A stretch of DNA of 64,000 bases from Luscinia megarhynchos. Its lineage: Eukaryota > Chordata > Aves > Passeriformes > Turdidae. Both the position numbers and the translations under genes were made by a program. The notes under the pieces were generated by a model. That model was not told the origin of the DNA. It saw nothing but the letters and a program-made list of their open reading frames with translations, and ran no database searches. Positions 44,133-55,560 of the stretch are shown here, one piece after another. Each line of letters starts with the position of its first letter. Position 1 is the stretch's first letter. Where the stretch lies: positions 1,728,357 to 1,792,356 of the forward strand of contig JAPFBE010000036.1 in assembly GCA_034336665.1 (NCBI GenBank). Reading direction: 5' to 3'.

Positions 44133-44199
44133 GCCAAATCTTTTCTTTTTTCTTTTTTTTTTACTTTTTTTTTTTTTTGCCTAGTGGCTTATAAAACAA

Positions 44200-44415
44200 A
44201 CCATAAGATGAAGGTACTTCATCAGGCTAGTGATGCACTGGAATAGGTTGCCCAGAGAAACTGTGGACACCACATACCTAGATTTGTTCAAGGCCAGGTT
44301 GGATGGAGCCCTGAGCAACCTGGTCTAGTGAGAGGTGTCCCTGCCCATGGCAGAGGAGTTGGAACTGGATGATCTTTAAGGTCCCTTTCAACCCAAACCA
44401 TGATGATTTCATGAT
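44200..44415 (+). repeat. CR1 LINE 3' end (+)
   Basis: ATGCACTGGAATAGGTTGCCC, AAGGCCAGGTTGGATGGAGCCC and TAAGGTCCCTTTCAACCCAAACC form a standard CR1 3' end. Tail-to-tail with the preceding CR1. Confidence 0.88.
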
Positions 44416-46440
44416 CTCCTGCACTTTAAGGATTTAGCCTTTTAAAGAACACAGAGGAAAGTCAGTATCCTGAATCAAGCACCTATTTTGCGCAACACAG
44501 ACAAAAATATTAATATAGAGACATAAGTACAGTATTCGCTATTTATAATTACTTTCAAGGACAGATCACTGCAAAATTAAATCTATCCTATTGATGGTGA
44601 TCTCAAAAGTGAGGGAAAGCATCTTGGAAAACACTCTAAAAATATTTTATCTACACAGCTACAGTTAAAGACATCTAGATATTTATACTGTAAAAATAGT
44701 TGCACTTAAAAATTAGCTAAGGATTATCTGAACTCCACTTCACAGTCTTGGTTTTTGTTAGATCTAGTTTCTACTGAGAGCGTTTCCTTCTGTGTTGCTC
44801 CAGGATACACTAGAGACAGGAGGGACTTAGCAAAGAGCAGTTGCAATGCTGTCCAACTTCAATTGTTCGATAAGTAATATTTTATTAGTACCATAAGACA
44901 GTCTCTTGAATGCAACTTAACTTCTGCAGACATATAGGTTTGTTTATATAAGAATAGGATAGAGCATCAATCTGTTAAGTTTGGTGAGACAGCTTGGTTA
45001 AATAAGTACTATTCACATGAAGAAATTCAACCAGAATCAGACCCTACCAAGATTAAACCAACATTTCCCCCTTCACTATTATGGACTATCTCCCTGATCT
45101 GTGAGATGTTTCTACAGTACATACTGTCTACGTTCAATGTTCCCTTTACTCTTTTCCATTCAAATTCCTTCTCCCTCCCTCAGTTCTCAGCATCAAACTT
45201 TTAAGTACTTGATGCAAGTACATAGACCAGGCTTTGACACACATGCAGATGTTCATATGCTCAATCTCTCTAAACAGCTGTTTCACATGTACATGATAAA
45301 TATCTGCCCAAAATAAAATAAATATTGCCATCTACACTTAAGACTCTTGAACATTTTCCAACATGAGTATGTTTTAAGTTTGTTGTATCTTTACTAAATT
45401 TATTATTTTTCCAGCTGGCATAGTGTCAAACACCTAGAACCTCCAGGAAAATTAATTTCTCTGCAATTCCAAGAAGAGGGCATGCTTAAAAAAAAACAAA
45501 ACACACCACCTCAATCACCTGTATTTAAATGTATACATAGATACAAGTATATTATATATATATATATATATATAAGATAGATACTAAAAACCCCCTGAAA
45601 ACAGCTACTCTAATACTAAGTTCCAGTCAATCTCTGATTTTTAAATGGCAAATTTAATGTGGTAAAGGGTTATTACTGTCAGGTCAGACACAGAAGCACT
45701 ACTGTACCACAAAGGAACGAGGCTTTAATATGTTCGGCAAAAACCTAAGCAGATATCAACAAGCACACTTCTATATTATCTAAAAAAATAATTTTAAAAC
45801 TTCCTCAGATTCTCCAACTTTACAAAAAGGCAAATTCCTCAATATTATTATTTTCACAATATGTTTGAAGATGTTTTAACTAATCTTCAGGTTTCTGGTG
45901 TGAAAAATTGAACCTGAACTGCTGAATAAGTGTTCTTTCTAGTCATTTGCAATTGGCTGGAGGAGTCTTCTTCAAAATAAATTTTTAATGCCAATTCTGT
46001 GTATATTGAGATGAAGCAGGTAACATTTACACCTCAAAAGAAAACAGATTAATAAAAGAGCAACTGTAGGCTATCTCTGCAGCTCAGCTGGATATACTTC
46101 AGAAATGTCTAATATACAGTGCTTCCCAGCCTTGGCACACTCCCCTACCTCAAGTAAACTGAAACATTAAACCATACGGAAGTGAAACATGTAACAAGGA
46201 AAAGGAAAGAATAGTGGATAGGAAACAATTCTGCAAAAAGGGACTATATTGAAGAGATGAAACCAAGCAACAGCAGATAGAGAAAACAGAATTATATGTA
46301 CATGAACAGAAAAAAAAATATCAGAAATAATAAAAAAGCAAAGTAGGACTAAAGCATAAATTGCAAAAGCAAAGAAAATGTTGACCCAAAAAAGTTTTCA
46401 AGACTGGTATTTAGTTTAACTCCTCTAGAAACAAAATCAA
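44416..46440. other. Unique AT-rich intron with a (TA)n tract
   Basis: No gene or recognised element. A perfect (TA)n run lies at 45549-45574. The longest run of repeat-free sequence in the putative RFX3 first intron along with 47530-48900. Confidence 0.6.
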
Positions 46441-47528
46441 CAAAATAGTGGACAAGGGAACTAGAGACATGAATTTGATTGATTTGATTGATGGACCACT
46501 TGGTGGAAAAGGAATTGGCTGGATGGTCACACTCAGAGTTGCAGTCAGTGACTCAATGTCCAAGTGGAAAGAAGTGACGAGTGGCATTCCTCAGGTGCTG
46601 TTTAATGCCTTTGTCAGCAACATGGACAGTAAGATTGAGTGCACACTCAGCAAGTTTGCCAACGACACCAAGCTGTGTGGTGCAGTTGATGTGCTGGAGG
46701 GACAGGATGCCATCCAGAGGGACTTTAACTGGTTTGAAAGGTGGGTCTGTGCAAACCTCATGAAATTCAAAAAGGCCAAGTGCAAGATCGAGGCACTCCA
46801 AAGTACAAGTACATTCTTGGCAGAGAATGGATTAAATTCAGCCCTGGGGAAAGGGATTTGGGGCTGTTGGTAGATGAGAGTCTCAATATGTCTCAGCAAT
46901 GTGTGCTTGCAGCCCAGAAAGCCAACCGTGTCCTAGTCTGCATCAAAAGAGGTGTGGTCAGCAGGGTGAGGGAGGTGATTTCCCCCCTCTATTCTGCTTT
47001 GGTGAGACCCCATCTGAAGTTGTGCATCCAGCTCTGGGGCCTTCAGCACAAGAAAGATGTAGACCTGTTGGAGCAAGTCCAGAGGAGGCCACAAAGATGA
47101 TCAGAGAGCTGGAGCACCTCTCCTATGAAGACAGACTGAGACAGTTGGGGCTTGTTCAGCCTGGAGAAGAGAAGGCTTTGGGGAGACCTTATAGCCCCTT
47201 CCAGTACCTAAAGGGGGGCTACAGAAAGGCTGGAGAGGGACTTTTCACAAGGGCATGTAGTAATAGGACAAGGGGCAATAGCTTTAAGCTGAAAGAGGGA
47301 CAATTTAGATTGAATATTATGAAGAAATTCTTTGCTGTGTGGGTGGTGAGACACTGGAACAGGTTGCCCAGAAAGTTGTGGATGCCCCCATCCCTGGATG
47401 TGATCAAAGCCAGGATGGATGGGGCTCTGAGTAACCTGGTCCATTGGAAGGTGTCCCTGCCCATGGCAGTGGGGTTGGAACTAGATAATTTTTAAGGTCC
47501 TTTCCAACCCAAACCATTCTACGATTCT
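46440..47528 (+). pseudogene. CR1 RT C-terminal region and 3' end (+)
   Basis: SGIPQVLFNAFVSNMDSKIE (about 46580-46640, the PQG block shortened to PQ) and SKFANDTKLCG: the catalytic ADD is here AND. 3' UTR runs to GGTCCTTTCCAACCCAAACC and ATTCTACGATTCTAGG at 47529. Frame 46899-47495 overlaps the 3' UTR and is incidental. Confidence 0.87.
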
Positions 47529-47529
47529 A

Positions 47530-48900
47530 GGAAAATTTTCCAGGGCTGTTATTTAGCTTCCCCCATTATCTGTATTCCAAATATCCTTTAAAAATACAGC
47601 ATTTTGTCTTCCATTTCATAGACTTGTATCTGCATGTTAGTAAACAGCAATTCTAAAAAAGTGAATCATTATTTTCCTGATACAATATTACTTAATTAGC
47701 TCAAAATTACGTTTAATTCAAAAGTATTCATAATGTGATAAAACGGAATCACTGAAGATAAAAATATCCTAGTTTTGTGCCATGTAAATATGGGTGTAAG
47801 AGGCAATTAAACATTTAATTGTGGCACTAAATGAGAGAGTAAATTCAAGTAATGTAATTATAGGGGAAATACATATGCGATTTATGTGGCTAAGGGGTTG
47901 TGAAGAACTAGATAGTTACATGGTGTCCGTGTTTTTCTCCTTTTAAAGTAATTTAAAAATAGGTTAAAACCCACAGTAGAGATGTTCTCTCATTTTTCCA
48001 CATAGAACTTGTATTAGACAGCAGAAAGATGCTATGCTTATAAGAAAGATAGCACGTACATTTTTTGTAAGAAGAGGTGCACTTTCTAACACAGTATAAG
48101 CTAGGGTTAATAGACTATGAAATTATTTTAAATTGTCTACTGAGATAATACAACTTGATACTGAAACTGAATGACAAAAAAACATATGGATCAACAACAT
48201 GACATGGTAGGGCCACCTTAATTAAGAAGGCATAGCCAGGTAGATGGCTCTTATTCCTTTCAAACTGTACATTCAAAATTTCTTTAGCTCTTCCGAAACA
48301 AATGTGTTTCTAATAAAGTAAGACACACAGCATTGTGTGCTCTAAATATGCACAACTCCTTTGAGTTTACTGAAAACTTAGTGATTTCTAAAATAGCAGG
48401 TTAAATTCTACAAGTAGCACAAGCTGAAGAATTAAAAAAGGCTCTGGATCAGTGCATGAAAAAATAATACCATCAACTATTCCATGTAGAACAAATATGG
48501 TTTTAAAATAAAATGAAAGTGTTAGTTGATGAGAAGAGAACGCTAGGAATTCAGAGGTACAGGCATAAAATGAAATAAAATTAAATTACACTTGCACCCA
48601 GACATGACAATTAATTGCACTGAAGAGCCTTATATAGTACAAATTAGCCCTTTAACCTGTACTATTAACTAAAATTCACACCTTCAAGATAATTTTAAAG
48701 GATCTCTAATGTGTACTACAGGTAACATAGGCCTTTTCCTATTCATGTACAAGATAGTTTGGAACATTACAAGTACTGCAGCATGTCAGATAACTTCTAA
48801 TAATAATTAAAAAATTAAAAAATATAAATATCATTCATAATAATCAACCACAGAGCAATTTACATAATTTTTCCCCTTTGGAAATTATGTCTCTTTCCAT
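47530..48900. other. Unique AT-rich intron
   Basis: No repeat or gene landmarks. It leads directly up to the GC-richer block I take as the RFX3 promoter. Confidence 0.55.
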
Positions 48901-49144
48901 ATTATAAATTGGGAAGGAAGAAAGGCTGTGGAAGAGAAAGCACTCGAGGCTTTTCTCTCTCTCGCCCCCGCCCCCTCCCTCCCCCCCAATCAATAGCGAA
49001 GACCAATGTAGCAGTCCCAGCCTGGATGCTGCAAGGAGGGAGGAGGTAAAAGCTGGTGTGGAGATTGGAGGGGGGGGCGGGGGGAAGGGGAAGAAAGGGA
49101 TAGAAAGGGAGAATTGCAGGCCTATACAGAACAGTTACATTCAC

Positions 49145-49500
49145 CTGAATCGTGGAAAGCCGTGTTGTTCTTGCTGGTGGTGGCTGTTGTAGGTGATGAT
49201 TAGGAAGCAAAAAGAAAGTAGTGGAAGAGCAGTTGTTGTTGATGAGTAACAGTCACCGGGACTACGGTGACTATAGCGCTTGATTCACAAGGCAACAGTA
49301 GCTATAACTCACAAAAGAGAGAGAGCAAGCAAGAGAGAAGGAAGCAGTGGCCCAGCCGAAGAGACCCGGAAGAGGCAGGGCTTCCCCTATGACGGACAGT
49401 TTTTCGGGCCGGAGGGGAGGAGGATCTGTTTTCTCAAAGAGGAAAGAAAAGAAGGTTGGTAGGAACGTATTAAAACCCCCCACCTGACTAAGGGCGTGCG
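49145..49500 (-). other. RFX3: Candidate non-coding exon 1 of RFX3
   Basis: On the minus strand CCACGATTCAG is followed by GTGAATG, a good donor, which defines the exon's 3' edge at 49145. The 5' edge is unknown; about 49500-49720 is plausible. The coding exon at 6975-7099 has 8 bp of 5' UTR before its ATG, so an upstream non-coding exon must exist, and this is the best candidate in the window. Confidence 0.42.
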
Positions 49501-49730
49501 AGGGCGCATTCTATCCCCAAAAAGCAAAGTGGCACCAGTATGACAATGGACTGTCCATGGATGTAAGATCATACTACATCGGAGTGGGCGAGGAGGGAAC
49601 CTATAGTGGTGGCTGAAAGTTCAAATGAATAGCAACTGCCAGGCTGAAACACGAGTGGGAGCGAGAAGGAGGGAAGAGAGGGTGTGGTCAGCATGTCTGC
49701 CTCCCGCGTGGATCATGCTCACCGACATCC

Positions 49731-49738
49731 TGACGTCA
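49731..49738. promoter_or_regulatory. CRE (TGACGTCA)
   Basis: A perfect 8-bp palindromic cAMP-response element within the putative RFX3 promoter. CREB/ATF-family factors bind this site; its use here is inferred. Confidence 0.6.
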
Positions 49739-49770
49739 CATCCTATTAGCGGCTAAAATAAAGGGGGGTT

Positions 49771-50162
49771 TTGTGCAGGCATATCTGTTCAGTGATTTGC
49801 TTTGCTTTTCCACCCTGTTTACTTCCTGCTACTTGGAAGCAGTTTAGAGTGAACAGGAAGTTCTGCTTTGTCCTAACAGCTTATCACCATCTCCATTTAT
49901 TTTTCCATCAGAAAGTAAAAGTGAAGAGATGCTGCTGGATGAGGTATATGTTGACTGCTGTCATCTAAAGTAGGTGAGGCTGTGGCAGCAGCTGTGATGC
50001 CCTCATTGGCAAAGCTGAACATTTTCTGTAATTGCTGCATACACTTGGCCTGCTGGACTCAGCACATGCACAGCTAGCATGTGCATTACCAGCTGCCTTG
50101 TGCCAATCTTTCCCTTCAGCAATGTTTCTCATAGACCCGTACCCTTCCCCACATATGCCTTT
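49771..50162. other. Sequence upstream of the putative promoter, no feature
   Basis: Non-repetitive DNA of mixed composition between the promoter block and an LTR. No further element recognised. Confidence 0.45.
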
Positions 50163-50710
50163 TGTAAGGAAAATTAAGCCACAAACACCAGAGGTTTTTG
50201 TCCAAAAAGGAGACAGAGGAGTCCTTTTTGCTTTATTCGAATAAAGGGAGAGGCCATAGGGCATTCCCCTGGGATCTCTCTCAAATTTTTGGAGGACGCA
50301 GCCTCCCTTTTTATCCTAATTTCCCGGCCGCATTTCCCTCTCTCTTTCCCCATTGGCTGAGGTACTCGAGAGGCACAGACTTCCCGGAACGCCTGACACC
50401 TGACATTCCCCTCTAATGTATAACCCTCCCTTTTAATTTTTAATTCTTGTAGAATTCATAGTTTCCCCCCCGTTGCTTCTTTCATCTTCTGTTACCCAAT
50501 TTCATTTACCAGGAAACCTACAGTTTGTTTGTAAAGGCAAATCTCTTTTTCCATTCATCAATCAGTGTAATCCCTCCCATTGTTTCTTTTATCTCTAGGT
50601 GCTAACTTTAACTACCAACAGATCTACAACTTGTTTCTAAAGACAAATGTAACATTCCTCTCACGTTCCTTAGAATGCAACCTGCTTCACTTTTATTCCT
50701 TCCCTGAACA
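50163..50710 (-). mobile_element. Solo ERV1 LTR (-), family C
   Basis: On the minus strand it ends in ...TTAATTTTCCTTACA and carries CCAATGGGGAAAG (CCAAT box), an AATAAAG poly(A) signal (palindromic TTTATTCGAATAAA at 50232-50245) and U3 with direct repeats. Close relatives are at 59024-60265 (-) and 63486-63991 (+). Confidence 0.75.
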
Positions 50711-51090
50711 CACTTCATTGTGCATGCTGCCACCAGGGCAATGCTCTTTAAATTACCTTCCTCATCCTGTTTCCCCTTAATCTCCCATATCACCAATGAT
50801 TCTCTGCACCTTGTAGTCATGGGGCTACAAGATATTGAGCATTACTGCTTGATGAAGGGATAAAAGATGTTGCATACTGGAGTCAATACACAATGTGAGA
50901 ATTTACACAGGACCATAGCTATTTTTCTGCAATGCATCCACATCTAATGGTCACTATGATTCCATTTATCCCTGTAACCCAAATACATGTAAACCTGCAG
51001 CTCTTTTACACATTTTGTAACCTATAAAATTACTGTTGTATACAGCCCATTATACCATCTACATAACCAGTAATATTTGGCTGTAATACA
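50711..51090. other. No recognised feature
   Basis: AT-rich DNA between LTR and CR1; no landmarks. Confidence 0.45.
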
Positions 51091-51960
51091 TATACTGGTC
51101 ATAGCCAGCATGGGCTCATGAGGGGAAAATCCTGCTTAAGTAACTTAATTTTCTTTTATCATAAGGTTGTGCATCTAGTTGACCAAGTGGGTTTTTTTTT
51201 TTTTTATTTTGGCAAAGCTTTTGATACTGTGTCTCACAGTATTCTTCTGGACAAAATGTCCAGCATATAGCTGGACAAGTCCATAATACATTGAGTGAAC
51301 AATTGGCTGACAGGTTGGGTTCAAAGAGTTATAGTAAATGGAGTTACATCGGGCTGGTGGCCAGTCACCAGTAGGGTTCCCCAGGGCTCAATTTTAGGGC
51401 CAGTATGCTTTGATGTTTTTATAAATTATCTGGGCACAGGAATCATATGTATGTTAAGTTGGATGATGATACTAAATTAGGAAGAGCTGTGGGTTCCCTT
51501 GGGGGTAGAGAGGCAGTACAGAGAGATCTGGATAGACTAGAGAGCTGGGCAATCACCAACTCTATGGAATTTAATAACAGCAAGTGCCAGATTCTGCACC
51601 TGGAACAGGGTAATCTTGGTTATATGTACAAACAAGAGGCTGGAGAGCAGCCCCATGGAAAGGGATCTGAGGGTTCGGCTTGATGTCAAGTTGAATATGA
51701 GTCAGCAGTGTGCCCTGTTAACTAAAAGGGCCAATCGTGTCCTGGGGTGCATTAGGCACAGTATCACCAGCTGGTCAAGGGATGTGATTGTCCCACTCTG
51801 CACTGGTGGAACACCACCTCAAGTACTGTGTGCAGTTTTGTGCACTTCAACATAAGAAGGACATCAAATTATTAGGAGTGTGTCCAGAGGCAGGGGAGTG
51901 ATATGTTGAAAGATCTCAAGGGCAAGACTTATAAGGAGCAGTTGAGGCCACTTGGCTTTG
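51091..51960 (+). pseudogene. CR1 RT and ORF2 end (+), broken
   Basis: AGCATGGGCTCATGAGGGG (SMGS-RG block, 51108-51126), a T-run frameshift at 51192-51206 within the DF-KAFDT block, [21 protein letters not shown] at 51385-51430 and the LDDDTKLG block (51457-51480, where LDDD replaces FADD). The 3' UTR then runs to 51960. Confidence 0.87.
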
Positions 51961-52121
51961 TGAGGGAGAGGAGAGGAGAGGAGAGGAGAGGAGAGGAGGA
52001 GAGGAGGAGGAGAGGAGGAGGAGGGAGAGGAGAGGAGAGGGGAGAGGAGGAGGAGAGAGAGGAGAGGGAGAGGAGAGGAGAGGAGAGGAGAGGAGAGGGA
52101 GGAGAGGAGAGAGAGAAGGGA
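51961..52121 (+). repeat. (GGAGA)n expansion inside CR1 3' UTR
   Basis: About 160 bp of GAGAG/GGAGG pentamers with small interruptions, replacing the CR1 text AGGAGGCTGAGGGGAGACC. CR1 words resume at 52120 (GCTTCACTGCAGTCTGCAACC). Pure purine on the + strand. Confidence 0.92.
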
Positions 52122-52643
52122 GGCTTCACTGCAGTCTGCAACCTCCTCAAGAGAGGCAGTGAAAGGAGAGGTGCTGATAGGGAGTGAGTCCAGAGAAGAG
52201 CAAGAGAGCTGGTGAAGGGGCTGGAGCACAAGTCTTATGAGGGGCAGCTGAAGGAACTGGAGTTGTTTAGCCTGGAGAAAATAAGTCTGAGGGGAGACCT
52301 TATTGCTCTCTACCACTCCCTGAAAGGAAGTTGTAATGAAGTGAGGGTCAGTCTCTTCTCCCAGGTAGCAAGTAACAGGATGAGAGGAAATGACCTCAAG
52401 TTGTGCCAGGGAAGGTTTAGATTGGATATTAGGAAATTTTTTTTCACAGAAAGGATTGTAAAGCATTGGAACAGACTGCTCAGGGAAGTGGTGAAGTCAC
52501 CATCCCTGGAAGTGTTCAAAAAACATGTGGATATGGCACCTGAGGATATGGTTTAATGGTGAACATGATGGTGGTGCTCAGTTGACAGTTGGACTTGATG
52601 ATCTTAGAGGTCTTTTCCAACCTTAATGATTCTATGATTCTAT
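52122..52643 (+). repeat. CR1 3' end (+)
   Basis: TCTGCAACCTCCTCAAGAGAGGCAG, a second 3' UTR copy (GTCCAGAGAAGAGCAAGAGAGCTGG at 52188, so there may be two copies joined) and GGTCTTTTCCAACCTTAATGATTCTATGATTC at the end. Both pieces are standard CR1 3' sequence. Confidence 0.87.
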
Positions 52644-52644
52644 A

Positions 52645-52855
52645 GTGGAAGTGGTATGAAGCTGCATCAGGGGAAGTTCAGATTGAACATTAGGAAATGG
52701 TTCTTCACTGAAATGGTGGTCTGTCACTGGAAGTGATTGTGGCACCAAGCCTGTCAGAGTTCAAGGAGCTTCTGGATGCTCTTAATCATATGATTTAGTT
52801 TTAGGTATTCCTGTGAGGAGCAGGGAGTTGAACTCAATGGTCCTTATGTCAACCA
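52645..52855 (+). repeat. CR1 3' end fragment (+)
   Basis: GCTGCATCAGGGGAAGTTCAGATTG, TCTGTCACTGGAAG and TGAACTCAATGGTCC are CR1 3' UTR words. Inserted or joined directly after the previous CR1. Confidence 0.75.
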
Positions 52856-53184
52856 GCAGGAAATGGTCTTCCAAATGGCTGCTGACTGTGAATGAGCTGC
52901 ATGTATTCTCTCACATAGCAGCCATTCTCAAAATCAGGCTGCACCAGTTTAACAGGCATTTGTTCAGTATCCACATAGAGGGCTACAAAATGTGTCATAG
53001 TATCTAAGGTTAAAAGGGTTCTCAGCGTAATTGCTGCTAAAAGCAAGACAGAATGATCTTAAATTAATTAATTTCTAAAGGTTGGCCACCAAATAATTTT
53101 TATCTCATAAAAACTGTTTCCAGAACACTGTGACTAAGTCCAGAGTAATGCTTTAGAGCCATCCTACCCATAATGGTTAAGAAA

Positions 53185-53372
53185 GCATTGACATCAGGAA
53201 ACACTTTATTACTATGAAGGTGACTGAGTGCTCAAACAAGTTGACTAGAGTGGTTGCCTTGGAGATATCATGGTCCTGGTCAGCCAGCTCTAGGTGGCAC
53301 TGCTTGAGCAGCAAAGTTGGACTTTAGATGATCTCGACAGGTCTCTTCCAACCTAAACCATTCTATGACTTG
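53185..53372 (+). repeat. CR1 3' end fragment (+)
   Basis: ATCAGGAAACACTTTATTACTATG, TTGCCTTGGAGATATCA and AGGTCTCTTCCAACCTAAACCATTC. Diverged but clear. Confidence 0.82.
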
Positions 53373-54009
53373 AAGGCTGTTTCTTTTTGATACTATACTC
53401 TCAAATGTTCTGTCAAGCAACATTTGCATGCTTACTTGTTTGGAAAGAAGAACAGGATAATCTGTGGTACAAGCCTTAAATTTAGGTCTTTATCTCAGTT
53501 GACTGGGCTGTCAATTTTTGTTCTCAAAGGAAGGAATTTCATGTGTCTATCTTTGAAGGAAAAAAATCAAACCTGTTTCAGGCCTTGGCATAAATAAAAT
53601 GAAATGGCTTAAGTTCTTTCCCCGACTCTACATATTTGTAGAATGTTTTAGAAAAATATTCAGCTTATAAATATAAAATCAGCTGTTATATAGGTAGGAG
53701 GGTTGTAGCTGCCAGTGTTAAAAGGAAATTGTCAAATCAGTTTAAAGTTGGAATCTTCTTCTATGTAGTTAATTTGCACAGATATCTTTCCACTTAAATC
53801 CATCGGGGCCTAATAGGACTAATAGAAATTAAAATAAGAATAGGAAATTCTACTTCAAATAATTCCAAATATATAGATTTTTCTCTCAAAATATTTTTTG
53901 CATCATTCTCAAAGAAGATATGGCTCTTCTTAATTTTTTAAGAGATCATAGTTTTTTCTGAATTTTACAATTACTCATTTCTATTTCAGAAGTAAAAATG
54001 CTAAGGCCT
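53373..54009. other. AT-rich, no recognised feature
   Basis: Plain AT-rich DNA. No gene, LTR or CR1 words. Confidence 0.5.
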
Positions 54010-54345
54010 GGGTAGGCATCTTGAGTCAATTCTCATCCTGTCTCATGGGCCTCTTGATTGAACTTTCACCCTGTCTCCTGAAACAATAATCACTGTGTAA
54101 CCTTCATGATCAGTCTCTGTGCTAAAGAGAGCAGACTCTAAACCAACCTTGAGCAGTTCTGTGGTCTTATGTATGTGACAGATATTAATAACTCACATTC
54201 TGTTATCTGTCTTTGTCACAGCATCTTTAAGTGTATAAAACTTGTATCCACTTTACATAGAGTTCACATCAGCAGAGACTGTTGCTCCGTGCTCTCTCCA
54301 ATAGTTTCTGTTCTGATCTAAATTGTATTTCATTTTATCCATGAC
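54010..54345 (+). mobile_element. Probable LTR of a decayed ERV1
   Basis: TATA box GTGTATAAAACTTG at 54230, R/U5-like CT-rich text and an end near ...CATTTTATCCATGACA (54331-54345). It is followed by a leader and then a gag-like start at 55166. No paired LTR is seen, so this rests on layout and on the integrase piece at 58165. Confidence 0.45.
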
Positions 54346-55165
54346 AAATTTGAAGCCATAAGTCAGATTCACACATCATGCTTCACCTGGGAGGACCACA
54401 GACTGCTCCCTGCCAAAACTCCTTGCTGCAACTCAAAAGGTAAAGGACCTTTTGAAATCCTTATTGGGACTTTGGGCAATGGTCATCTGTAGGCTCCTGT
54501 GGCATGCTGAGATTGTTGAATCCAAACTTTTGATAAAGGTCAGTTCAGACCCAAATTTCTGGCTTAAAGAGAGAAGAAATCTGTAATTCTGTTTCTAGTA
54601 AAATTTAAGAGAGGTAAGTCAGGAAAAGTCTGGATTGGTTTCTGGTATTAATATGGTATGCATGAATAAATGCACCTGTATGAATGGTGGTTCTTGAGAC
54701 CTGGGCATTGATTTCTGCCACTATTTAGAGGCATCCTCTCTTCTGATATCCATTAGCCACCCAGGCTACCCTCAGCAGAGTGATTAGCCCTAGCTGTTAA
54801 AGAAGAATGGTGTGAACTCTTGATGTGTGGCCCCATTAACCCTCTCCTGTCTCTAGTTCTAGTATGAGCCTCCTTTGGTTTAACTGTTGATGACCCCAAC
54901 CTCAACCAGTATGGTGGGCTCAGGCTAGACACAGTGACCAGGAGGGTCCCTTCAGTCTCTGGTTCTGGTTAGTCACATTGGAGAAGAAAAACATGGTTGA
55001 TTGATGTGAGGGGATTAAGTCAAAGCTCTGTCTTCTCCAGGATGCCCAAACCTTTTATCTTATTCCTCTTTGCCATGGAAAGGCCTAGATTTGCACTCCC
55101 TCACTGAGGATCCAAGCCACATAAGTCCCTCTGAATTTCCTTTGTTTCCTCTGAATAAGTGAAAA
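54346..55165 (+). other. Probable leader region of the decayed ERV1
   Basis: Sits between the probable LTR and a gag start. No open frame or motif of note; a primer site cannot be assigned with confidence. Confidence 0.3.
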
Positions 55166-55560
55166 TGGGAATCGGACAATCAAAGGAAGTTTCACTGCCC
55201 TCAAAGAGAACTCCAGAGTACTATATGTAAATGCAGTTCTCTCCTAAAGCCTGCAGGTACTTAGATAATTGGGATTTGGGGACCAAAAGAATGATCCCTC
55301 AAAACAATTCACTCTAGAAGGTACCTTAACTTAGATAACATAGTCCACTTAATGTGGGATGTATTTTTTAATTGGTATGAAAAGGCCTCCAGAAGGAGAG
55401 ACAGAGTCCCTTTCCAGAGGGTTAGGAGACTCTCAGGAAGAAAAAAATATCGAACAGCTAACAACAAAGAAACAAGTGAAAAAACCCTGGCAGCTACCAG
55501 AACAGGATGTGACTTTTGCCCGAAAAGGTAAAATCTTACAAATGTCTCTTGGAGTATGAC
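55166..55560 (+). pseudogene. gag-like start of the decayed ERV1
   Basis: ATG at 55166 begins MGIGQSKEVSLP, with a Gly2 and a QS-K pattern like a myristoylated matrix start. A TAA follows after about 20 codons, and later text (CRYLDNWDLGTKRMIP) lies in the same frame. Stops are frequent. The piece is a relic of a class I gag. Confidence 0.45.

Larger units (their letters stand above)
48950..49770 (-). promoter_or_regulatory. RFX3: Putative RFX3 promoter and first-exon region
   Basis: This is the only non-repeat block in the window with raised GC and CpG, and it stands about 42 kb upstream of the RFX3 coding exon in the gene's sense. It holds a perfect CRE (49731-49738), a TATA-like AAAATAAAGGGG (49754-49765, minus-strand reading CCCCTTTATTTT), CT/GA-rich tracts, and a minus-strand splice donor at 49145/49144. 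A G-rich run lies just 3' of the donor. I infer promoter function from context; no transcript data were used. Confidence 0.55.

Noticed and set aside
43610..44194. 194-codon open frame on the plus strand
   Set aside because: Antisense to a minus-strand CR1 3' region; the same text occurs in other CR1 copies.
46899..47495. 198-codon plus-strand frame
   Set aside because: Runs through CR1 ORF2 end and 3' UTR in a wrong frame.
51864..52466. 200-codon minus-strand frame rich in Ser/Leu/Pro
   Set aside because: Read-through of the (GGAGA)n purine expansion on its pyrimidine strand.
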